Shown here piece after piece: positions 44,738 to 53,882 of a stretch of 64,000 nucleotides of DNA. Where the stretch lies: NCBI RefSeq assembly GCF_011392125.1, contig NZ_JAAJBU010000014.1:16134-80133 (forward strand), given 5' to 3'. Both the position numbers and the translations under genes were made by a program. How positions within the stretch are numbered: the first letter of the stretch is position 1; every line of letters starts with the position of its first letter. The DNA is from Flavobacterium lotistagni (lineage in GTDB: Bacteria > Bacteroidota > Bacteroidia > Flavobacteriales > Flavobacteriaceae). The notes below the pieces were generated by a model. That model saw only the letters and a list, made by a program, of their open reading frames with translations. It did not search any database and was not told the DNA's origin.

Positions 44738-45351
44738 ACCCCAAATATTAATAACGACCTTAAAAAAATATTACAAATAATGTTGAGTATCCAGAAGTTA
44801 TCGAGGCTGAGCCCTTTGTCTTTTACAATGATATCCCCCATTAAATTCAAAAAAAACGTTCCTGAAAGATAGAAAATAATCCCTACTACGAAATAAAAGT
44901 CTGGCATTTTTAACAGGTCAACTTTGGCATTGACAAAACAATCTCTAAACCATAAGATTGAAAAAAAATAAACCATCACAATCTCAACAGCTGACAAATA
45001 AGAATCTGTCGTTAATGACAAAGGGTCGGCTGAATATAGGAGAATCAGTAAAAAAAGTAGAATATAAATGACCGAGAAAAAAACAAAGAAAAATCTAAAC
45101 TTCTTTCCTAATAAGAAATAGAAGAAATATAGGAATGTGAAAAACTCTAGGAAAAGGTATACTTTGAACCAAATATCATTTGGTATAAGAAACAAATAGG
45201 TTGCTAAATACTCGTAGAAAGTTGAAAATAAAACCAACCAAAGAAAAGGTTCAATAGAAAAATGTTTGTATCTATAATTACTTCTATTGAGTTTGAAAAT
45301 GAGTATCGGAAATAACCCTAAGAACAAAGCAAAAAAGAATAAATAATCCAT
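44716..45351 (-). CDS. Multi-pass membrane protein next to the kinase, possible sensor
   Basis: A 211-residue inner-membrane protein with about seven very hydrophobic segments rich in Phe/Tyr/Leu (YLFFFALFLGLFPILIF, FFVFFSVIYILLFLLILLY). It has no recognised motif. Its 3' end overlaps the histidine kinase start by 22 bp, so production is coupled. The lack of a sensor domain in the kinase makes this the likely signal-receiving partner. The coding strand is more AT-rich than its neighbours. Confidence 0.75.
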   Translation of the reverse strand: MDYLFFFALFLGLFPILIFKLNRSNYRYKHFSIEPFLWLVLFSTFYEYLATYLFLIPNDIWFKVYLFLEFFTFLYFFYFLLGKKFRFFFVFFSVIYILLFLLILLYSADPLSLTTDSYLSAVEIVMVYFFSILWFRDCFVNAKVDLLKMPDFYFVVGIIFYLSGTFFLNLMGDIIVKDKGLSLDNFWILNIICNIFLRSLLIFGVWKIQQK

Positions 45352-45375
45352 CTTTCTATCGAACTTTTTTGTGAT

Positions 45376-45690
45376 TTACGACACTAACGGGCTATTAGGA
45401 TCACATTCTGTAGGACAAGATCGCATCCTATCCATAATCAACCCATTGGTCATGTCTTTTCCGTCTTTATCAACGCCTACCAATATAGGGTTTAAGCATT
45501 TATCAACGTCGTTATAACCGTTATAAATTCGGATGCCGATACAATTTTCCTGGTCTAAAATAGCTTGTATGTTCAAACTGCCCATAAAAAAAGCCTTAGC
45601 TTGGTTGGGAAACATTTCTCTAAAACTTTGGGTTAATTTTTCTGCTTCAACCAAAGTAATCGGACCGCCGGTAAATTCATTTAGTGTCAT
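45376..45690 (-). CDS. Small soluble protein heading the two-component operon, unrecognised
   Basis: A 104-residue protein: MTLNEFTGGPITLVEAEKLT at the N terminus, IGIRIYNGYNDVDKCLNPIL in the middle and a cysteine-containing tail RSCPTECDPNSP. It has no signal peptide or membrane segment. It is the first gene of the operon leading through the membrane protein, kinase and regulator (24-bp gap to the next gene), with a perfect -7 element and four TACGT boxes upstream. Family unknown; it could be a signal protein or a target product. Confidence 0.65.
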   Translation of the reverse strand: MTLNEFTGGPITLVEAEKLTQSFREMFPNQAKAFFMGSLNIQAILDQENCIGIRIYNGYNDVDKCLNPILVGVDKDGKDMTNGLIMDRMRSCPTECDPNSPLVS

Positions 45691-45714
45691 GATGTTTGTT
45701 TTTTAAGTTATCCT

Positions 45715-45722
45715 CAAATGTA
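45715..45722 (-). promoter_or_regulatory. -7 promoter element of the two-component operon
   Basis: TACATTTG (minus strand) is a perfect TAnnTTTG match, 25 bp upstream of ATG 45690. TACGT boxes begin about 25 bp further upstream, in the place expected for an activator. Confidence 0.6.
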
Positions 45723-45742
45723 ACATCGATTGGGCGAATATG

Positions 45743-45784
45743 AAATACGTATTTATACGTCAATCATTACGTAAAAATACGTAA
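45743..45784. promoter_or_regulatory. Four TACGT boxes in the divergent control region
   Basis: TACGT starts at 45746, 45756, 45768 and 45778 (spacings 10, 12, 10). They form two paired sites 22 bp apart: AAATACGTATTTATACGTC and TTACGTAAAAATACGTAA. The same 22-bp period is seen at 43208/43230. Confidence 0.6.
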
Positions 45785-45871
45785 CGATTGGGCTTTTTAT
45801 CTGATTTGATAGAAATAATCCTACGAAGTTATCACCATTTTGCTAACACAATCACTTTAAGAAAAACATTC

Positions 45872-45940
45872 CGTATTTATACGCACATAAAAATTAGTAT
45901 TTTCCGGTATTGACAGCAATACTTTCGCCTACTACCTTTA
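45872..45940 (+). promoter_or_regulatory. Control region of the CHAP amidase gene
   Basis: CGTATTTATACG at 45872-45883 is an exact copy of the palindrome at 45748-45759. GTATTTTCCGGTATTG follows at 45897-45912. ATTG then 20 bp then TACCTTTA (45933-45940) make a plausible -33/-7 pair. Confidence 0.5.
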
Positions 45941-45979
45941 CGATAATCACTAGTTTCAATCATCCAAACAAAAACAAAC

Positions 45980-46744
45980 ATGAATTATCCAAACAGAGTT
46001 ATCGAAAGAGGCGAAAGCAGTAAAACTGTGGTAAAGGCTGTACAAAATCAGTTGAATATGAAAGGTTGTGGGCCGATTGAGGTAGATGGCGATTTTGGCA
46101 ATAATACCTACAGAGCAGTCAAGTTGTTTCAGTCGCGGCATCTTGATAGTAAAGGCAACCCTTTGGTTATCGACGGAAAAATCGGCCCCATCACTTGGGA
46201 TATCCTCTTTGCTGCTGATAGAACGCCAACCGCTGCCTCCGCGCCAACTATGTTGTTGAAGAAAGTTCTAGAAATTGCTAATTCACAAATCGGTGTGGTG
46301 GAACAACCCGCACATTCTAACCGAGGCCCCGAAGTGGATTTGTATTTAAAAGCGGTCGGACTAAACCCTAAATCTGGCAACTATCCTTGGTGTGCGGCTT
46401 TTGTATATTGGTGTTTTGAGCAAGCCGCAAAAGAGCTCGGAAAGACAAATCCGCTGGTAAAAACTGCGGGCGTACTTGATCATTGGAACCGAACCAAAGG
46501 CATTAAGATATCGACTTCAGTAGCTTTGTCAGATCTTTCAAAGATTCAACCCGGTTCTATTTTCATCATGGATTTCGGCAAAGGGCAAGGCCATACGGGC
46601 ATCGTTGAAAGTGTCGGCAATGGCTATATCACTACTATCGAAGGCAACACCAATAATGATAATAGTCGTGAAGGATACGGAGTTTTCAGGTTATCGACAC
46701 GAAAAGTCAACAGCATCAAAAAAGGGTTCATCTACTACAGCTAA
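45980..46744 (+). CDS. Peptidoglycan-binding and CHAP-type amidase, no signal peptide
   Basis: A 254-residue predicted cell-wall hydrolase. The N-terminal peptidoglycan-binding domain (about 10-78) has VVKAVQNQLN, VDGDFGNNTYRAVKLFQ and DGKIGPITWDILF. A short T/A/S/P linker follows, then a CHAP/NlpC-like domain (about 92-254) with likely catalytic C138 (NYPWCAAFVYW), H205 (GQGHTGIVES) and E221/N223 (TIEGNTN). No signal peptide or membrane helix is visible, so it is made in the cytoplasm like phage endolysins or injected effectors. It is divergent from the two-component operon and shares its TACGT boxes. The domain layout is close to TIGR02594-like proteins. Confidence 0.85.
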   Translation: MNYPNRVIERGESSKTVVKAVQNQLNMKGCGPIEVDGDFGNNTYRAVKLFQSRHLDSKGNPLVIDGKIGPITWDILFAADRTPTAASAPTMLLKKVLEIANSQIGVVEQPAHSNRGPEVDLYLKAVGLNPKSGNYPWCAAFVYWCFEQAAKELGKTNPLVKTAGVLDHWNRTKGIKISTSVALSDLSKIQPGSIFIMDFGKGQGHTGIVESVGNGYITTIEGNTNNDNSREGYGVFRLSTRKVNSIKKGFIYYS

Positions 46745-46745
46745 T

Positions 46746-48029
46746 TCAAAGAAATTCTAAAACGCGCTCTAGAGCCATTCCTCGCGAACCTTTAATTAAA
46801 ATCATTTGATTCTTCCATTGTAGCTTTTGAAGTTCTTGGGCAAAGCTTTCAAAAGTTTCATAAAAATGAAAATGAGGTTGCTCTATTCGGCTTTGATAAA
46901 AATCTTTACCGACAAAATAACAATCAATGGCGGTTTGATGTTCTAGTAAACTCATGATTGCCTGATGTTCTTTAAGACTTTCTTCTCCGAGCTCAAACAT
47001 ATCTCCTAAAACCACAATTTTGTTCTTCTCTTTGAGTTGACTGAAATTGTCTAATGCCACAGCCATACTACTAGGATTAGCATTATACGCATCAAGAATA
47101 ATCTCGTTTGAATTTTTCTGTACCAACTGCGAACGGTTATTCTCAGGAATGTAGTGTTCAATGGCTTGCTGTATATCTGTGTCGGATACCCCAAAATAAC
47201 GCCCAATGGTAACCGCTGCGTTGATGTTGTTTGCGTTATACAAACCGATCAAATGGGAATGAATGAGAAGGTAAGAAAAACCGATTTCAACAAACGGATT
47301 GGCTACTACAGAAGTAATACTGGTATTGGCTTGAGAATGATTGACCCCGAAAGTGATTCGGTCCATAGCTCTAGTTTTTTGCTCTTGAATGGAATCGTCA
47401 AGGTTGACAAATACTTTCTTGTGATGTTCTGACAGATAATCATACATTTCACTTTTACCTTTAATTACACCTTGTACGCCACCAAATCCCTCCAAATGCG
47501 CTTTACCAAAGTTGGTGATATAGCCGTAATCGGGTTGGGCAATTTCACACAAAAAAGCAATTTCCTTTTGGTGGTTGGCACCCATTTCAACAATTCCGAT
47601 TTCTGTATTGCTATCAAAAGACAACAAAGTTAAGGGCACTCCAATATGATTATTTAAATTCCCGTCTGTTGCTTTAGTTTTAAATTTTTTCGAAAGCACA
47701 ACATGAATCAACTCTTTGGTGGTGGTTTTTCCATTGCTTCCGGTAAGCGCTATGATAGGCAATTTGAGATAGTTTCTATGGAATTTGGCTAATTCTTGCA
47801 GAGCAATTAGGCTATCATTTACCAATATGGTTTTCTCATTGATAAAATATGTCGGGTTATCGATAATGACAAACGAAGCACCTTTGTCGATTGCTTCTTG
47901 GGCAAATGTATTTGCGTCAAATCTTTCACCTTTAATGGCTACAAACATACCGCCAGGTTGAATTTTTCTGGTATCAATAGAAATGGATTGACATTGCAGA
48001 AAACATTGGTGAATTTGAGAAATATCCAT
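46746..48029 (-). CDS. murF: UDP-N-acetylmuramoyl-tripeptide-D-alanyl-D-alanine ligase
   Basis: A 427-residue cytoplasmic Mur ligase that adds D-Ala-D-Ala to the UDP-MurNAc tripeptide. The ATP loop is TGSNGKTTT (96-104). Others are SIDTRKIQPGGMFVAIKGE, GIVEMGANHQKEIAFL, ITNFGKAHLEGF and ILDAYNANPSSM. ATG 48029 is chosen; the frame opens with a TTG four codons upstream. The order murF-gldJ-porU-porV agrees with what I know from Flavobacterium johnsoniae. It is separated from gldJ by a terminator. Confidence 0.95.
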   Translation of the reverse strand: MDISQIHQCFLQCQSISIDTRKIQPGGMFVAIKGERFDANTFAQEAIDKGASFVIIDNPTYFINEKTILVNDSLIALQELAKFHRNYLKLPIIALTGSNGKTTTKELIHVVLSKKFKTKATDGNLNNHIGVPLTLLSFDSNTEIGIVEMGANHQKEIAFLCEIAQPDYGYITNFGKAHLEGFGGVQGVIKGKSEMYDYLSEHHKKVFVNLDDSIQEQKTRAMDRITFGVNHSQANTSITSVVANPFVEIGFSYLLIHSHLIGLYNANNINAAVTIGRYFGVSDTDIQQAIEHYIPENNRSQLVQKNSNEIILDAYNANPSSMAVALDNFSQLKEKNKIVVLGDMFELGEESLKEHQAIMSLLEHQTAIDCYFVGKDFYQSRIEQPHFHFYETFESFAQELQKLQWKNQMILIKGSRGMALERVLEFL

Positions 48030-48043
48030 AAACTGAAACAAGA

Positions 48044-48073
48044 TTTAAAAATAAAAGCCCTAAAAAAGGGCTT
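48044..48073 (-). terminator. Terminator after gldJ
   Basis: AAGCCC / GGGCTT (48055-48060 with 48068-48073) with a T-rich run on the minus strand. Confidence 0.75.
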
Positions 48074-48098
48074 CTATTGAAATTATAAAATCATAAAA

Positions 48099-49817
48099 TT
48101 AATTTCTTGGTCTTTTCTTTTTGTCTGCTTTAGGCCCAACTCTAGACATGGCACATCTGAAACCGATGTAATCTGTAGCCATATCTTGTGGAAAATACCT
48201 TCTTTGTGCTGGATCCAACCAATATGCTCTATCTCTCCAAGAACCTCCTTTGTAAACACGAACGTTGTCGTTGATTAAAGTCGTTCTTTTGCTAGACTTG
48301 TCGTATTTTCTGACCATGTTTCCTAAACTGTCAGTAGTGACATTGTGAACCGGAGAATCATACATTTTGTGCTTTTCTTTGTTTGCAGCATCTTCTTCTT
48401 CCGAAGAGCCAAAATCGAAATAACGCGTCGATTGTTTGTCACCATCCCGGTAATTTCTCTGGTCGCTCTTGTCGAAGTTTTGTCTGAGGTACGTTTCGTT
48501 CTCGTCTACTGGCACCTGAGCCAACTGACCTGGAAGGTTGCGGGCCATGATTTTACCGTTAGACAAAGTATCGAAAACCTGTGTTTCAGCGGTTACTAAC
48601 TCCGCTTTTCCGTCTTCACCGATTTTGTTCTTGGTGTAGATGTTACCTCTATAGTAGTTGAAATCACTCGCTTCATCGTCAACAATTGGTCTGTAAACAT
48701 CGGCAACCCATTCGGCTACGTTTCCGGCCATATCATACAAACCGAAATCGTTTGGCGGATACGATTTTACAACGTTGGTAATATCGGCGCCATCATCTGA
48801 CCAACCTGCTATACCACCATAATCCCCTTTTCCTTGCTTGAAGTTGGCCAATTGATCACCTCTAACTTTTCTCTTTCCTGAACGTGTGTAAGTTCCAGAC
48901 CATGGATACTTCTTTTGTCCTTTGTAAATATTATATTCTCTTTGACCTACATCAGCTGCAGCAGCATACTCCCATTCTGCTTCTGTTGGAAGTCTGTATT
49001 CTGGCAGAATAAGTCCTGAAGATCTTTGGGCATAAACATTTTTCTGCTCTTGCTCAGTCGATGGCTGATCTTTCGTCCCTTTGGTTTTCATCGGCTTGGC
49101 CTTTGAATTCTTTCTACCTTTAAGAACGATTTTATCATCGCCACCAAAAGCCTTGGTTGGTTGGTTAAGGTAGGTTTCAGTACTAAATGTAGCTTCAGCC
49201 TTGGCATCAAGCACTTTGGCATCTTTCTTCAAATAACCTTCTCTTTCCAATACATTTTCATTGACACGCTCGGTTCTCCATTTACTGAACTCGACCGCTT
49301 GAATCCAGTTAACCCCTACTACAGGGTAGTTAGCATAGGCTGGGTGTCTTAAGTAGTTATTGGTCATGGTTTCGTTGTAACCCAAACGGTTTCTCCATAC
49401 CAAAGTATCGGGCGAAGCGCCTTCGTAGATATTTTTGTAGTTTTCTTGGTCTGGCGGAAACACGCGCTTCAACCAATCAAGGTATTCCATATACATCATG
49501 TTGGTTACCTCTGTTTCATCCATGTAAAACGATTGAACGTGTTGCTGATTCGGCGAATTGTTCCAATCGTGCATCACATCGTCTTGAACTTTACCCATTG
49601 TAAATGTTCCTCCTTCAACCATTACTAAGCCCGGACCTGTTTCTTGCTTTTTAAAATTAGAATTATATTGGAATCCGCCTTTTTTGTCGTTAATCTTCCA
49701 ACCGGTTGCCGTTGATGAGTTTTTTGAGCTTGACTTTTTACTACAGCTTGTAGCAATACTAAACACTATTACTAACGATAGCAAGAGTTTGGCAGTCATG
49801 ATTTTGTTTACTTTCAT
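48099..49817 (-). CDS. gldJ: Gliding motility lipoprotein GldJ
   Basis: A 572-residue lipoprotein of the gliding/type IX secretion machinery. The signal peptide ends in the lipobox IATSC with C25. The body is an FGE-sulfatase (SUMF1) fold: MVEGGTFTMGKVQDD, YMDETEVTNMMYMEYLDW, YRLPTEAEWEYAAAAD, YDMAGNVAEWVADVY and VYKGGSWRDRAYWL. It has a large insertion (about 190-270) and a C-terminal basic tail (GPKADKKKRPRN). GldJ is needed for gliding and stabilises other Gld proteins. It is divergent from porU. Confidence 0.95.
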   Translation of the reverse strand: MKVNKIMTAKLLLSLVIVFSIATSCSKKSSSKNSSTATGWKINDKKGGFQYNSNFKKQETGPGLVMVEGGTFTMGKVQDDVMHDWNNSPNQQHVQSFYMDETEVTNMMYMEYLDWLKRVFPPDQENYKNIYEGASPDTLVWRNRLGYNETMTNNYLRHPAYANYPVVGVNWIQAVEFSKWRTERVNENVLEREGYLKKDAKVLDAKAEATFSTETYLNQPTKAFGGDDKIVLKGRKNSKAKPMKTKGTKDQPSTEQEQKNVYAQRSSGLILPEYRLPTEAEWEYAAAADVGQREYNIYKGQKKYPWSGTYTRSGKRKVRGDQLANFKQGKGDYGGIAGWSDDGADITNVVKSYPPNDFGLYDMAGNVAEWVADVYRPIVDDEASDFNYYRGNIYTKNKIGEDGKAELVTAETQVFDTLSNGKIMARNLPGQLAQVPVDENETYLRQNFDKSDQRNYRDGDKQSTRYFDFGSSEEEDAANKEKHKMYDSPVHNVTTDSLGNMVRKYDKSSKRTTLINDNVRVYKGGSWRDRAYWLDPAQRRYFPQDMATDYIGFRCAMSRVGPKADKKKRPRN

Positions 49818-50018
49818 ACGTTATAGTAGGTAATAAATTCGTGGCGCAATATAAGAATTAACCTTTATATAGCAACATCTTTTGAAAAAAAATTCTCTCG
49901 TAATACCTGAGTATATTTCGGCAAACGGAAATTTATTTTTTTTATTGCCAGAGAACTTTCAAAAGATTTATTTTTACTTTTTTGTAATATTTGATTTTAA
50001 ATTGCGTTTCTTAACTCG

Positions 50019-53000
50019 ATGAAAAAAATTGCTACCTACATCACGTTTTTATTTTCTACGGTTATTTTCGCCCAACAAAAAGGCGAAATCACTATTTCAT
50101 GGACCGGCAAGTCGACCATAAATGTCGGCCAGGAAAAGGTTGCACTACCTAAATTTAATGCTGAGAACTTTCAATTCGACAACTACAACAAGGAGCTTTT
50201 CTTTAATTTCAAAACCCCGATAGGACGTGAAATCAATGAAAATTCTATTGAGCTTAACAACATCGTATACGAAAACATCACTCGTGAAGAACTTGGAGAC
50301 CTTAATATAAGTTCAATTCCAGAGAATCCAAAAGCTACTGTTCAAAACGCAAAATCAAGAAACGACCTTTTTGCCGTAATTTCGCTTTCGCCCATCATCA
50401 AAGACGGCACAGGCTTCAAAAAAATAAAATCATTTTCATACACGCTCAATGCAAGCCAGAATAGGCTTTTGCCGAGTAATGATGAATTCAGCACCTTATC
50501 TAATTCGGTTTTGAGTTCTGGAGATTGGTTCCGCTTTTATGTAGTGAAATCTGGAGTTTACAGAATAACCAAAGATTTTCTTGCTGACTTAGGCATCAAC
50601 ACCAGCGGTTTAGACCCACGAAAAATAAAGATTTACGGCAATGGCGGGCGCATGATTCCGCTAAAAAACAGCACCTATTACCCAGCGGATCTTGCAGAAA
50701 ACGCCATTCAAGTTGTCGGCGAAGAAGACGGGGTTTTTAATGACTCCGATTATATTCTTTTTTATGGAGAAGGTGTTGACCAATGGAACAAAGAAAGCCA
50801 AACAACTAACAATCTTTACGATTCAAAATCCTACTATTATGTTAATGTACAAGGCAATGATGGCAAACGTATTTCAGAAATGCCACAACCTTCAGGCACT
50901 AGCAATGTAGTTGTGACGACTTTCGACGATTACCAATACCACGAATTCGACAAGGTCAATATTGCACGCTTGGGCCGCCGTTGGTTTGGAGAAGAATTTA
51001 GTTTCGAAGCAGAACAAAGTTTTGACTTCAGCATTCCGAACATAGATACCACTGCTCAAGTTAATTTGTTCGTCTATGCTGCCGCGATTTCTACAACCAG
51101 CACGTCAATGGGTGTAAAAGTTAATGATCAATCTACAGGAAACATTGCTTTTTCGCCTATCGGTTCTTCAATTAAGGCAGACTGGTCCACCTACAATACC
51201 AATATTCCGGCTACTGAGAACATTCGCATTACACTAACCTACAACAACAATGGTGTTCCGGATTCTAAAGGATTTCTCGATTACATTCAATTAAAATCCA
51301 AACGAAACTTAGTAGGTTATCGCAAGCAATTTCCTTTTCAATACGATCAAGCCAGCTCGGGTAACCAAATTGGCGAGTTTCAAATCACTAACGCTGGAAG
51401 CATTTCCCAAATTTGGAACGTGACTGACCTTTATAATGTAACCAAAGCCACCAACAACAACCAAAATGTGTTTTCCTTCAAGGCTAATTTTGGCAGTGTT
51501 CAAAAGTATATCGCAGTAGATGTCAATGATTACTACACACCACTCACCGATTCCAGAACGCGTGTGGCAAATCAAAATCTCAAAGGCACTATTTTCAAGA
51601 ATGCCGAAAATCAATTTCAAGACATCGATTATCTGATTGTTTGCCCTAGCTTTTTGAAAACCCAAGCCGAGAAACTGGCCAATTTCCACAGGAATTACTC
51701 GCAACTCAATGTAAAAGTGGTGACCCTGGATTTGATTTATCAGGAATTTGCTTCTGGCAAACAAGACATAGGCGCCATACGTAATTTTGTCAAATACATT
51801 TACTTCAATGCATCGGCACCGGAGCGTAGAATCAAGTACTTGAATCTTTTTGGAGATGCTTCCTACGATTTCAAAAACAGGATTTCTATTTCAGCCAATA
51901 TTGTTCCTATTTACCATGCTTTGAACAGTTTTACGGTTGATCCAAGTTCATTTGCATCTGATGATTTTTTCGGTTTGATGGACGACAACGAAGGCGATCT
52001 CGATACGAATTACCCCACCAGAATCGGTCTGATTGATGTGGCTGTTGGGCGAATGATCGGAAGCACAACTACACAAGCTGATCAATTGGTTAACAAAGTA
52101 ATAGATTACCACGACATTCAATCCTACGGAAGTTGGCGCAACAACATTGTAGTGGTAGCCGATGATGCCGATAAAGACAGTGATGCCAGCCTGCAAACCA
52201 ATATCAATAGTATGGCTGAAACCATAGTCGGGCAAAAACCATTCTTGAATTATGAAAAAATATTGTTGGATTCTTATGTGCAAGAAACTTCTTCCGGAGG
52301 CAGCCGTTATCCGAAAGCACGTAAAGATTTGTTTAGCTATTTCGAAAAAGGTGCATTAGTACTCAACTATTTAGGTCATGGTGGCGAAGATGGACTATCG
52401 CAAGAAAGAATCTGGGAAAAATCAGACGGACAAAACCTAAGCAATCGCTACAAATACCCTTTATTTATTACTATTACTTGCGAGTTTTCAAGGTTCGACA
52501 ACCCATTCAGACCTACTGCTGGCGAATACACTTACTGGAACCCAAAAGGTGGCGCAATATCAATGATTACTACAGTTCGTGAAATTTTCCAATCTACCGG
52601 TGAGGATTTTAACGACGTACTGGCACGTTATCTTTTCTCTTATGGCTCGAACGAATATGTTTCAATTGCCGAAGCGCTCCGATTGTCAAAGAACAACTAT
52701 ATTCCGAGAACAGATGTCGTATTCTACTTAGGTGATCCGGCTATAAAATTGGCTATTCCACAACCACGCATCAACCTAACTAAGGTAAACGATATGCCAA
52801 TTTCAGGGCCGATTGACGACTTTAAATCATTGTCTTACGTAAAACTTACCGGCGACGTAACCGATGAAAACAACAATCCATTGACTGCCTATAACGGTGA
52901 ATTATCGGTACAGATTTTCGATAAAAAAATTACGCGCACCACTTTGAATAATGACGGAAATTCGCCGCCGATTAGTTTCAATGTTTTGGGCGAAACCATT

Positions 53001-53846
53001 TTCAGAGGCAATGCTTCTGTCACCAACGGGCAATTCGAGTTTGGCTTTGTGGTTCCGAGAGATATTGCCATTCCGGTAGACAATGGAAGAATCAGTTTTT
53101 ACGCCAAACGCAACCAAACCCTTTTTGACAAAACCGGAGTAAACACCGCTATCAAAATCGGAGGAGTAAATCTAAACGCTGCTGCAGATAATACTCCACC
53201 AACGGTTAAACTCTACATGAACGACCAAACTTTCGTTAATGGCGGTATCACCAACCAATCGCCACTATTCTTGGCTTTTCTCGAAGATGAAAACGGCATC
53301 AATACGGCCAGCGGTATTGGTCATGACATTGTCGCAATTCTCGATGGAGACGAAAGCAATCCGTTCAAACTTAACGATTATTACGAAACGGCGCTTGACG
53401 ATTACAAAAACGGCAAAGTAAAATATCCGCTGAGAAATCTCGCCAAAGGATTGCACACCATTACCTTCAAAGCGTGGGACGTTTATAATAATTTGGTGAC
53501 TGCTGAAATTCAGTTTGTAGTAGTGGGCGATGAATCGATTAGCATTACCAACGTACTGAATTATCCCAATCCGTTTGTCAATTACACCCAGTTTTGGTTC
53601 ACACATAACAAACCTTTTGAGCCCTTAGAAGTACAAGTGCAAGTGCTCACCGTTACAGGCAAAGTCGTATGGACCAAAAACCAAAGCATTACAACTGCCG
53701 ACACAACCTGTCGAGAAATCACTTGGGACGGGAAAGACGATTTCGGAGACCGCATCGGAAAAGGCGTTTATATCTACAAACTCACCGTAAAATCTGTCCT
53801 GACCAACTCCAAGACAGAAAAATATGAGAAACTTGTTATACTTTAA
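50019..53846 (+). CDS. porU: Type IX secretion sortase PorU
   Basis: A 1275-residue outer-membrane-associated gingipain-like protease. It removes C-terminal sorting domains and attaches cargo to lipopolysaccharide. The signal peptide is MKKIATYITFLFSTVIFAQQ. The C25 peptidase domain (about 540-900) has catalytic H787 in YLGHGGEDGL and C821 in ITITCEFSRFDNP. The C terminus (YPNPFVNYTQFWFTHN... to KGVYIYKLTVKS) is a FlgD-like/sorting-type Ig fold. It is followed 36 bp later by porV and is divergent from gldJ. The cluster supports the many T9SS cargo genes in this window. Confidence 0.95.
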   Translation: MKKIATYITFLFSTVIFAQQKGEITISWTGKSTINVGQEKVALPKFNAENFQFDNYNKELFFNFKTPIGREINENSIELNNIVYENITREELGDLNISSIPENPKATVQNAKSRNDLFAVISLSPIIKDGTGFKKIKSFSYTLNASQNRLLPSNDEFSTLSNSVLSSGDWFRFYVVKSGVYRITKDFLADLGINTSGLDPRKIKIYGNGGRMIPLKNSTYYPADLAENAIQVVGEEDGVFNDSDYILFYGEGVDQWNKESQTTNNLYDSKSYYYVNVQGNDGKRISEMPQPSGTSNVVVTTFDDYQYHEFDKVNIARLGRRWFGEEFSFEAEQSFDFSIPNIDTTAQVNLFVYAAAISTTSTSMGVKVNDQSTGNIAFSPIGSSIKADWSTYNTNIPATENIRITLTYNNNGVPDSKGFLDYIQLKSKRNLVGYRKQFPFQYDQASSGNQIGEFQITNAGSISQIWNVTDLYNVTKATNNNQNVFSFKANFGSVQKYIAVDVNDYYTPLTDSRTRVANQNLKGTIFKNAENQFQDIDYLIVCPSFLKTQAEKLANFHRNYSQLNVKVVTLDLIYQEFASGKQDIGAIRNFVKYIYFNASAPERRIKYLNLFGDASYDFKNRISISANIVPIYHALNSFTVDPSSFASDDFFGLMDDNEGDLDTNYPTRIGLIDVAVGRMIGSTTTQADQLVNKVIDYHDIQSYGSWRNNIVVVADDADKDSDASLQTNINSMAETIVGQKPFLNYEKILLDSYVQETSSGGSRYPKARKDLFSYFEKGALVLNYLGHGGEDGLSQERIWEKSDGQNLSNRYKYPLFITITCEFSRFDNPFRPTAGEYTYWNPKGGAISMITTVREIFQSTGEDFNDVLARYLFSYGSNEYVSIAEALRLSKNNYIPRTDVVFYLGDPAIKLAIPQPRINLTKVNDMPISGPIDDFKSLSYVKLTGDVTDENNNPLTAYNGELSVQIFDKKITRTTLNNDGNSPPISFNVLGETIFRGNASVTNGQFEFGFVVPRDIAIPVDNGRISFYAKRNQTLFDKTGVNTAIKIGGVNLNAAADNTPPTVKLYMNDQTFVNGGITNQSPLFLAFLEDENGINTASGIGHDIVAILDGDESNPFKLNDYYETALDDYKNGKVKYPLRNLAKGLHTITFKAWDVYNNLVTAEIQFVVVGDESISITNVLNYPNPFVNYTQFWFTHNKPFEPLEVQVQVLTVTGKVVWTKNQSITTADTTCREITWDGKDDFGDRIGKGVYIYKLTVKSVLTNSKTEKYEKLVIL

Positions 53847-53862
53847 TAAAATACTATATTTG
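53833..53862 (+). promoter_or_regulatory. Promoter of porV
   Basis: CTTG with TTG at 53833-53835, 19-bp spacer, TATATTTG at 53855-53862. It starts inside the porU 3' end, so porV can be made independently. Confidence 0.6.
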
Positions 53863-53882
53863 TAAACTTTTAAAAAATCAGA

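Noticed and set aside
42085..46744. Prophage or integrative element around the CHAP amidase
   Set aside because: No integrase, capsid, tail or attachment repeats are seen; folC, tRNAs and murF flank it in ordinary order. The tRNA genes next to it are intact and no direct repeat of a tRNA end was noticed.
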